The notes beneath the pieces were generated by a model. The model was not told the origin of the DNA and ran no database searches. It was given only the letters and a program-made list of their open reading frames with translations. The position numbers and the translations under genes are program-made. Shown here in pieces: positions 6,082 to 11,515 of a stretch of DNA of 11,515 nt; the stretch's first letter is position 1; each line of letters begins with the position of its first letter. Source of the stretch: Methanosarcinales archaeon (GTDB taxonomy: Archaea; Halobacteriota; Syntropharchaeia; Alkanophagales; Methanospirareceae); contig DAOUYX010000034.1 of NCBI GenBank assembly GCA_030665925.1, forward strand, positions 1-11,515. Direction: 5' to 3'.

Positions 6082-7471
6082 CTGTGATGCCCATAGCCTC
6101 TTCTGCAGCATCGATCGTTACGTCAATCAGCAAAGCGAGCGAGGGGTCATAGCACCGTTCCATATTCCTTATCTCCTCCGCGGTAATGCCTGCATAGATC
6201 GCAACTGCCAACTCGTTTACCCGTTCTGCAACGGTGGCTTCGCCGAGCATCTGCGCTCCTATTAATTTCTTGGTGTATGCATCGAAGATCAGTTTCAGGG
6301 TGAGCGGCTTCGCACCGGGGAAGTATCGCGCCTTTGTGAGTTTCGTTGCTTTGCCGCTTATCGTTTTTAGCCCAGCCCTTGCCACCGCTTCCGAGGTTAC
6401 GCCCACAGAACCCATCAGGAGACCCGCGAAATCAATTGCTGTTGGAGCCAAAGAAGGTTCATAAGAGGAATACATACCTGGCTGTCCGCGGATATCGCTG
6501 AATATATTGTCGGTTACGACTTTAGCCTGAACCACGGCTGTGGATGCAGCTTGGTTCAACCTCGGGCGATGCGTGATCTCATCTATAACCTCCACGCAGT
6601 CGCCAACTGAATATACGTTGTTTATATATCTCCTTCCTTTTTTAACGTGCATCGCGCTATCCACCATTATCCCTCGACTTACCCCTATCTCTATTCCCGC
6701 TTCCTTCGCGAGACTCACATTTGGTCTCTTTCCCATGGATATTACTACTATATCCGCGGGAATTTCTTCTTCACCTATTACAACTGATTTCACTCTCCCA
6801 CCATCGCCTTTTATACCAGTTATTCCCTTTTTCCTATCGAGGATGAATCTCACTCCCTTCTTCTCCATCCATTCTTTAAGCATATCCCCCATATCAGGAT
6901 CTAATCTTGTGGGTATTAGTGAAGGAGGTCTACCGAATACTGTGGTTTTTAATCCCCGAGCGGAAAAGGCGGAGGCGATTTGTATTCCACCGATTCCATG
7001 ACCGTAGACAAAAGCATTTTTCACGCCCTCTGAATTCATCGCAGCTTCTATTTTACGCGCGTCATCTTCGTCATTAAACGTATAAACACCTTCAAGCTTT
7101 GTTTTCTCCACAATTGCGGGCACAGCAGGCTTTCTACCCGTCGCTATAACGAGATAATCGTATTTGAGCACCTCACCGGTTTTAAGCGTTACACTATTCC
7201 CCCCTACATTTATCTTCGTTACCTCGCTCTCGGTTCTGAAATCAACGCCCTGGTCGAGGAAGAACTGCGGCTTGTTTATCTCCGTTCTATCTATCTCATA
7301 CCAGCCACGTAAAGCAAAAGGCAGCCCGCAAGTGGATACCCAGCCGCTTTTCTCTCGCTTTATAAGTGCTAAATGCAGTCCATCCTTCACTGCGTCCTTC
7401 TTTGCAAGTAAGTTCCTCAAGACGTATATCCCGCCAATTCCTCCACCAATTATAACAACTTCTTCCGTCAT
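6071..7471 (-). CDS. FAD/NAD(P)-dependent disulfide oxidoreductase, CoA-disulfide reductase / NADH oxidase group
   Basis: This 466-residue flavoprotein has an FAD Rossmann motif GGGIGG (9-14), the single redox cysteine C48 in STCGLPF as in CoA-disulfide reductases and NADH oxidases, and an ATGRKP hinge (110-115). A second dinucleotide-binding motif GHGIGG (157-162) binds NAD(P)H, and the FAD-contacting YSVGDC (287-292) follows. The dimerisation domain occupies the C-terminal third. Group members reduce CoA disulfide, polysulfide or oxygen with NAD(P)H; the exact substrate cannot be chosen from sequence. In a strict anaerobe, redox defence or thiol/CoA homeostasis is likely. Start ATG 7471 has AGGAG 11 bases upstream; a TTG at 7510 would add 13 residues without a ribosome binding site. 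The gene is divergent from aroK over a shared promoter and convergent with mptE. Confidence 0.9.
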   Translation of the reverse strand: MTEEVVIIGGGIGGIYVLRNLLAKKDAVKDGLHLALIKREKSGWVSTCGLPFALRGWYEIDRTEINKPQFFLDQGVDFRTESEVTKINVGGNSVTLKTGEVLKYDYLVIATGRKPAVPAIVEKTKLEGVYTFNDEDDARKIEAAMNSEGVKNAFVYGHGIGGIQIASAFSARGLKTTVFGRPPSLIPTRLDPDMGDMLKEWMEKKGVRFILDRKKGITGIKGDGGRVKSVVIGEEEIPADIVVISMGKRPNVSLAKEAGIEIGVSRGIMVDSAMHVKKGRRYINNVYSVGDCVEVIDEITHRPRLNQAASTAVVQAKVVTDNIFSDIRGQPGMYSSYEPSLAPTAIDFAGLLMGSVGVTSEAVARAGLKTISGKATKLTKARYFPGAKPLTLKLIFDAYTKKLIGAQMLGEATVAERVNELAVAIYAGITAEEIRNMERCYDPSLALLIDVTIDAAEEAMGITAVY

Positions 7472-7530
7472 TCCCTCTTCTTCTCCTTTTGTTTGCTTTG
7501 CTATTGGCAAAGGAGGGATATGCGCTCAAA

Positions 7531-7545
7531 GTATAAATATTTAAC
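7531..7545. promoter_or_regulatory. Palindromic TATA element, shared by the oxidoreductase gene (-) and aroK (+)
   Basis: The sequence GTATAAATATTTAAC contains the perfect palindrome TAAATATTTA at 7534-7543. Read on the plus strand it is a TATA box about 36 bp before the aroK ATG, leaving a leader of roughly 15 bases that includes GAGGG at 7563-7567. Read on the minus strand it lies about 67 bp before the oxidoreductase ATG, allowing a 40-base leader with AGGAG. It is the only obvious TATA element in the divergent spacer. Confidence 0.5.
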
Positions 7546-7574
7546 GGTTTTTACTCAACTTAGAGGGTTTTAAG

Positions 7575-8477
7575 ATGGCAATCGGGAGAAGCGGGAAAGG
7601 CAGGGGAAAAGCAAGTGGAGCAGGAACCATAATAAATGCAATAGCGACCTACAAAGGCTCTGCTTTTGGCATTGATTTATGGACGTATGCGGAAGTGGAG
7701 CTTGGCGATGATTTCAAAGGCATAGAAGGCGAGATAGAGCGAGAGGGGAAAGAGAATGCTGATACCCGGTTGATAGAGCGGTGCGTGGAGTTAGTGCTGA
7801 GAAAGTTTGATCTGCCGTTGCGTGCGTATGTGAAGACGAGCAGTGAGATACCGATTGGAAGCGGGCTGAAGAGCAGCAGTGCTGCGGCAAATGCTGTGGT
7901 CGTTGCCACTCTGGATGCGATAGGAGGGAAAGAAGCGAAAGAGAAAATCGAAACGTTGGATGCGATACGAATAGGTGTAGATGCTGCTCTGGACGTTGGC
8001 GTGTCCATAACCGGTGCGTTTGACGATGCCTGTGCTTCTCTGCTCGGCGGGATCGTAATCACGGACAATAGAAAGAGGGAGTTGATAAAACGAGTGGAGA
8101 GAGATTCGGAGGTTCTTATTTTTGTGCCACGAGCAAAAGCGTTTACCGCTGATACCAATGTGAAGCGGTCGAGATTAATCGCCCCGTGGGTGAGCGGTGC
8201 GTATGAATTGGCATTGGATGAGCGGTTTGAAGAGGCAATGACGCTAAATGGCTTTTTGTATTGCGCAGCGTTGCATTTTAATCCGGAACCGATGTTCATG
8301 GCGTTGGAATGCGGCGTGAAAGGAGTGAGTCTATCCGGAACGGGGCCATCTTTTGTTGCTTTCATAGACGATGCCGACGAGAAAGAGGAGCGATTACGCG
8401 AAGCATGGAGCGAGTTAGAGATCGAAGGAAGGATAATGAAGCGGAGGATAAACAACAGGTCTTCTTTTTTCTTTTAG
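7575..8477 (+). CDS. aroK: Shikimate kinase, archaeal GHMP type
   Basis: This 300-residue GHMP-superfamily kinase phosphorylates shikimate to shikimate 3-phosphate in the chorismate pathway; it is unrelated to bacterial P-loop AroK. The archaeal signature GAGTIINAIATYKGSAFGID is near the N-terminus (15-34). The ATP-binding GHMP motif PIGSGLKSSSAAANA is at 93-107 and the third motif GVSLSGTGPSFVAF at 250-263. Length is typical. ATG 7575 is preceded by GAGGG about seven bases upstream. The last residues (RSSFFF) are encoded by a T-rich stretch that may double as the transcription terminator. No other aromatic-pathway gene is adjacent; ilvE follows after 71 bp on the same strand, perhaps from its own promoter. 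Confidence 0.95.
   Translation: MAIGRSGKGRGKASGAGTIINAIATYKGSAFGIDLWTYAEVELGDDFKGIEGEIEREGKENADTRLIERCVELVLRKFDLPLRAYVKTSSEIPIGSGLKSSSAAANAVVVATLDAIGGKEAKEKIETLDAIRIGVDAALDVGVSITGAFDDACASLLGGIVITDNRKRELIKRVERDSEVLIFVPRAKAFTADTNVKRSRLIAPWVSGAYELALDERFEEAMTLNGFLYCAALHFNPEPMFMALECGVKGVSLSGTGPSFVAFIDDADEKEERLREAWSELEIEGRIMKRRINNRSSFFF
8460..8475 (+). terminator. T-rich tract at the end of aroK, possible terminator
   Basis: Runs of six and four T at 8465-8475 overlap the final phenylalanine codons and stop of aroK. Archaeal terminators are T-rich and can lie at or inside the gene end. There is no hairpin, and ilvE follows on the same strand, so termination may be partial. Confidence 0.3.
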
Positions 8478-8548
8478 TGCGGGTTATCTTCTGTTAAGTT
8501 AAGAAAGAGAAAAAGTGATTATAGTAAAAAGGAGATAATACGTGGGTG

Positions 8549-9481
8549 ATGGTAATGGCAGAGGGCTTTACAGACGAGGGGAAGATATGGTATAATGGCG
8601 CGTTTGTGGATTGGAAGGAAGCGAAAGTGCACGTTCTCGTACACGGCTTGCATTACGGGTCTGGCGTTTTCGAGGGGATACGATGCTACGCAACGGAGAA
8701 AGGGTCTTTCATCTTCAGGCTGAGGGAGCACGTAGACAGGTTTTATCGGTCTGCGCAGTCGTACAAGATGGAAATCCCGTACGCAAAGGACGTGATAGAA
8801 GAATCGATAAAGGCGACGATTCGTATAAATGGACTTGATGCGTGCTACATACGACCAATTGCGTTTTATGGTTACCATCACCTGGGTCTGAATCCGATTG
8901 GCTGTCCGGTGGATTGCGTGATTGCGGTGTGGCCCTGGAGTGCTTACCTTGGTGAAGAGGCGTCAGAGGGCGGTATACGATGTACGTTCTCGACATGGCG
9001 AAGAATAGACCCGAGCACGCTGCCAATTACAGCAAAGGCCACGGGGCATTATCTCAATTCGATTTTAGCTTCGTTAGATGCGAAGGAAAGAGGTTTTGAC
9101 GAGGCGATACTGCTTGATACCAAGGGCTACGTGGCAGAAGGTCCGGGTGAGAATATATTCGCCGTGAAAAATGCAACACTGTACACACCGGAAGCGAGAT
9201 CGTCTGTTCTGCCAGGAATCACGAAAGCTTCAATAATCGAGCTTGCACGGGATATGGGCTATAAAGTAGTGGAGAAGCGCATAACGAAGGCGGAGTTATT
9301 GGATGCTGATGAAGCCTTCTTTACCGGGACCGCAGCGGAGATGGCACCGATACGAGAGATCGATAACGTACTGATAGGTGGCGGTAAGAAGGGTGAGGTG
9401 ACAAGCGTGCTACAACGGAAGTTCTTTGATGTGCTGAATGCACGCGAGGAGAAGTACATGAAATGGCTGGCGCCCGTATAG
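8549..9481 (+). CDS. ilvE: Branched-chain amino acid aminotransferase
   Basis: This fold-type IV PLP aminotransferase has 310 residues from ATG 8549. It exchanges the amino group between glutamate and the 2-oxo acids of leucine, isoleucine and valine. Diagnostic features are the HGLHYGSGVFEGIR segment (about 32-45), the PLP-binding lysine K163 in ITAKATGHYLNS, the EGPGENIF phosphate-binding motif (197-204), LPGITK (221-226) and FFTGTAAEMAPIR (257-269). Length and order match bacterial and archaeal IlvE. The start is ambiguous: GTG 8546, ATG 8549 and ATG 8555 are all in frame. GGAG at 8531-8534 suits the first two, and GGTGAT at 8546-8551 would suit ATG 8555. It lies 71 bp after aroK on the same strand and converges with the nucleotidyltransferase gene. 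Confidence 0.96.
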   Translation: MVMAEGFTDEGKIWYNGAFVDWKEAKVHVLVHGLHYGSGVFEGIRCYATEKGSFIFRLREHVDRFYRSAQSYKMEIPYAKDVIEESIKATIRINGLDACYIRPIAFYGYHHLGLNPIGCPVDCVIAVWPWSAYLGEEASEGGIRCTFSTWRRIDPSTLPITAKATGHYLNSILASLDAKERGFDEAILLDTKGYVAEGPGENIFAVKNATLYTPEARSSVLPGITKASIIELARDMGYKVVEKRITKAELLDADEAFFTGTAAEMAPIREIDNVLIGGGKKGEVTSVLQRKFFDVLNAREEKYMKWLAPV

Positions 9482-9576
9482 ATAGAATATAAAAGCGGTG
9501 AGCGATTATATCTCTTAGCCAAAGGCACAACTGTCTTCTAAAAGTTGCGTTTTCACCTTTGCACCTTGCAGCGTTT
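9482..9576. other. Convergent spacer between ilvE and the nucleotidyltransferase gene
   Basis: No gene is seen in this spacer. It contains an imperfect hairpin at 9528-9547 (CAACT/AGTTG ends) whose centre, TTCTAAAAG, resembles the hairpin at 3176-3194. A T-run at 9574-9578 overlaps the neighbouring gene end. It probably serves termination in one or both directions. Confidence 0.3.
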
Positions 9577-10530
9577 TTATCTGATACAATCCTTTATCTC
9601 TTCTTTCGTTATCACTGCATTTTCACTAATCACACTATTCCGTAGCACGGTTTCGGCCACATTTGCTCCGGGAAGGATCACAGAATTATAAATTCTGCTT
9701 TTGAGTACCGCTGCATGATTTCCTACGACAGCAGGACCCTGTATTACCGAGTTCTTAACCTTCGCATACTCACCGATGGCAACGTTCCCCTGAATCTCGC
9801 TACCTTCCATCTTAGCGGTATCTGCGCATTCAGATCCTTTTCGCTCTAATACCCACCTGCTTGCTTCCATGTAGCCCTTTAAATTGCCAACGTCGGTCCA
9901 GAAACCATCAACCACACATCCATAAACCTCTTTCCTCGCTACGAGTAGGGGATACAAATCCTTGGCAAAATCAAATGCTTCTCCATCCGGAACATGCCTC
10001 ATTGCCTCAGGTTCTATAATATACAAACCGGTATTCGCAAGGTTAGAGAAACACGCATCCGGAGCTGGCTTCTCCTTGAAGTTTATTATCCTACCCGTGG
10101 CTTCTATCTCTGCGATCCCGTATAAAGACGGGTTTGGCACGGGCAGAAGCGCAATGGTCACTGAACCTTCATGCGCTTTGTGAAATCTCATCAGCTTCCC
10201 TATGTCTATCTCTGTAATGTTATCGCCCTGTATTATCACCATTGTATCGGCTATCCCAGCGTTTTTTACCGACCCCGCAGTACCTAAGGGCGAAGGTTCC
10301 TCAGGATATACGATCTTTAAATCTTTCCTTTTACTGAGATAATCTATCGTTTGCTCTCTCAGGTAGTTTGTGGTGATAACAATCTCTTTCAAGCCATATC
10401 CCACCAGATAATCCAATATATAATCTATTACAGGTCTATTCACCAGCGGGATCATAGCCTTCGGCGTGCTAAGTGTAAGTGGCCTGAGTCTTGTTCCATA
10501 GCCGCCTGCAAGAATTACTGCTTTTGTCAT
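9577..10530 (-). CDS. Sugar-1-phosphate nucleotidyltransferase with C-terminal left-handed beta-helix
   Basis: This 317-residue enzyme activates a sugar 1-phosphate with an NTP to give an NDP-sugar. The N-terminal catalytic domain (about 1-230) has AGGYGTRLRPLT (8-19), PKAMIPL (23-29), the metal-binding IQGDN (100-104), FKEKP (151-155), the sugar-binding ANTGLY (165-170) and WTDVG (211-215). Residues about 243-310 hold imperfect hexapeptide repeats of a left-handed beta-helix. The helix is short compared with two-domain GlmU-like enzymes of about 400 residues, so a second acetyltransferase activity is unlikely. The base and sugar (mannose-1-P/GTP, glucose-1-P/UTP or dTTP) cannot be fixed from sequence. 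ATG 10530 has no Shine-Dalgarno sequence; the minus-strand CTTTTTAAATC near 10560-10570 may be a TATA box giving a nearly leaderless transcript. It could feed surface polysaccharide or glycoprotein synthesis. Confidence 0.9.
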   Translation of the reverse strand: MTKAVILAGGYGTRLRPLTLSTPKAMIPLVNRPVIDYILDYLVGYGLKEIVITTNYLREQTIDYLSKRKDLKIVYPEEPSPLGTAGSVKNAGIADTMVIIQGDNITEIDIGKLMRFHKAHEGSVTIALLPVPNPSLYGIAEIEATGRIINFKEKPAPDACFSNLANTGLYIIEPEAMRHVPDGEAFDFAKDLYPLLVARKEVYGCVVDGFWTDVGNLKGYMEASRWVLERKGSECADTAKMEGSEIQGNVAIGEYAKVKNSVIQGPAVVGNHAAVLKSRIYNSVILPGANVAETVLRNSVISENAVITKEEIKDCIR

Positions 10531-10681
10531 CGTTAACGTTACTTTCTCTTTTAAAGAAAGATTTAAAAAGAATACATTTTCGCTTTTAGTACAGGTTTTC
10601 TTTTTCCGCGAAGCTGCGAAACATTTTTGGTCAAAACTTTTCTTATAGGCTTGTTAACTGTTGTTTTTTGATTTGAAGCTC
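10531..10681. other. Spacer between the nucleotidyltransferase gene and the IS element
   Basis: This 151-bp AT-rich stretch has no gene. It begins with the palindrome CGTTAACG (10531-10538) against the nucleotidyltransferase start. It also holds CTTTCT/AGAAAG-type pairing at 10542-10560, a short CGC/GCG pairing near 10608-10619, and a segment at about 10623-10655 that resembles the tRNA-mmp6 spacer hairpin with many mismatches. It likely contains the promoter of the nucleotidyltransferase gene. Confidence 0.4.
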
Positions 10682-11515
10682 GGTAGTGTCCTAACCAATA
10701 GTTGGTAATATCTTGAACATCAACAATTCCTTCCATGTCCAAACGTGATCTGAGATGCCTTCAGCCATGCACGGTGTTCTTCCTATGTTCTTCTCACCCT
10801 TCTCTGTTTTTATCGTCAACGCCGAATTAACCCTGATCAGGTTGTTGTAGCACTGATACACGTTTAAATGGTTGTCCAACATCTCCTTGCACCTGGAAAA
10901 GCACAAACTTTTCCTGACCAGCCAGCCTCGAAATGCCATGTCTCAATGTTAGATTATATCTCTCCACATAGACGGTGTCTATGCCCGCATCATCTACTTC
11001 ACCAAATATGGCCATTCTGGTCTTACCGACTACCCTCCCTTTCCTTGATGAGTTGTCCGTAGTTAATCGTCTCTGCCTCGAAATTATCCAGTATAGCATT
11101 GATATATTGATCGTTGCCGTCGCTGATGAATGTGGCCTTCTCATCCTCTGTTGGCTTCTTGCCCCGTTTTCTTACCGTTTCCATTAACTTATCTGCTGTG
11201 GCTTGTACTCTTTTACCGGTGCTGTTGTTGTGCCAGATGAAGTTTCGTATCTGCTTTCTTCGCTATGTAGATCCAGCAGTCGCCCCGTCTATCTGCGTCA
11301 CCATCCCCCTCGTCAACTTTCTTTTGTTTTTTTTTACGAACGACCACATCTCATCTACCTGGACTTCGGTAAGCCCAACATCTCTTATCAAAAAGTCCGT
11401 TACATCCCTTGCGTGTCTTGCTAAGTCTTCTACGACATCTGATACCGTGTCGCGATGGATCTCCATTATGCGTTCAATAGCTCTTATTCCGTTTTTCTCC
11501 ACCAGCAATTTGCAG
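10682..11515 (-). mobile_element. IS1-family insertion sequence, 3' part, cut by the window end
   Basis: The element is defined by a decayed IS1-type DDE transposase and by a probable terminal inverted repeat starting GGTAGTGTCC at 10682, whose next bases contain the transposase stop codon. The other end, its inverted repeat and any target duplication lie outside the window, so boundaries are provisional. Confidence 0.65.
10691..11515 (-). pseudogene. IS1-family DDE transposase, four frameshifts, N-terminus outside window
   Basis: Joining frames on the minus strand gives an almost complete IS1-like transposase: LLVEKNGIRAIERI, then VQVDEMWSFVKK, CWIYIAKK, ATFISDGNDQYINAIL, VYVERYNLTLRHGISRL, KSLCFSRCKEML and finally GRTPCMAEGISDHVWTWKELL. 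The three catalytic acids are preserved: D at 11353-11355, D at 11119-11121 and E at 10962-10964. However, the reading frame changes near 11312, near 11235, near 11040 and at 10918-10925. The first is a one-base loss, the next two each shift by one base the other way, and the last is a tandem CTGG duplication; dropping one CTGG copy restores R-L-V-R. No point-mutation stop is needed to explain the breaks. No functional protein is expected, barring sequencing error. The open frame runs off the right edge. Confidence 0.85.

Noticed and set aside
6540..7001. 153-codon plus-strand open frame, hydrophobic and membrane-like
   Set aside because: The apparent hydrophobicity comes from reading the antisense of a flavoprotein. 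There is no ribosome binding site and no family match.
7649..8455. 268-codon open frame on the minus strand opposite shikimate kinase
   Set aside because: It is rich in serine and arginine, has no recognisable motif, and mirrors the codon pattern of a well-supported gene. It is a shadow frame.
11203..11424. Plus-strand open frame inside the IS element, considered as a second IS gene
   Set aside because: It is antisense to the recognisable transposase catalytic region and has no domain of its own.

Overview
This window reads as chromosomal DNA of a methane-cycling euryarchaeon, meaning a methanogen, an anaerobic methanotroph or a relative carrying methyl-coenzyme M reductase. The evidence is gene content: a fused formaldehyde-activating enzyme/hexulose-6-phosphate synthase, methanogenesis marker protein 6, a methanopterin-pathway MptE, an archaeal GHMP-type shikimate kinase, a DUF424 protein, a tRNA-Ile without an encoded CCA, and TATA-like boxes upstream of several genes. 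An ANME-1/Methanophagales-like source is my best guess, but it cannot be proven from this sequence alone.

Layout. Positions 131-3274 form a minus-strand block read in the order tRNA-Ile(GAU), mmp6, fae-hps and a UbiD-family decarboxylase (probably the archaeal mevalonate-pathway enzyme). A pair of short hairpins lies between the tRNA and mmp6. Next come a small plus-strand DUF424 gene (to 3681) and a convergent RCK_N-DHH-DHHA1 protein (3693-5183). mptE (5288-5953, plus) is divergent from the latter. An FAD/NAD(P) disulfide oxidoreductase of the CoA-disulfide reductase/NADH oxidase group (6071-7471, minus) ends in a hairpin plus T-tract. It is divergent from shikimate kinase (7575-8477, plus) across a short region with a palindromic TATA element. 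A branched-chain aminotransferase (8549-9481, plus) follows. A sugar-phosphate nucleotidyltransferase (9577-10530, minus) is next. From about 10682 to the right edge lies an IS1-family insertion sequence whose transposase is broken by four frameshifts and is cut by the window end.

Function. Most genes are core metabolism: C1 transfer and pentose-phosphate supply (Fae-Hps), the C1 carrier tetrahydromethanopterin (MptE), isoprenoid lipid precursors (UbiD-like), aromatic and branched-chain amino acids (AroK, IlvE), and surface or solute sugar activation. Mmp6 ties the region to methyl-coenzyme M reductase biology. I see no CRISPR array, toxin-antitoxin pair, defence island, prophage or biosynthetic cluster, and no convincing undescribed multi-gene system. 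The points most worth a second look are the tRNA-mmp6 leader hairpins, the RCK-DHH fusion, the truncated-looking start of the UbiD gene and the readable decay history of the IS element. No stretch longer than about 170 bases lacks a gene.
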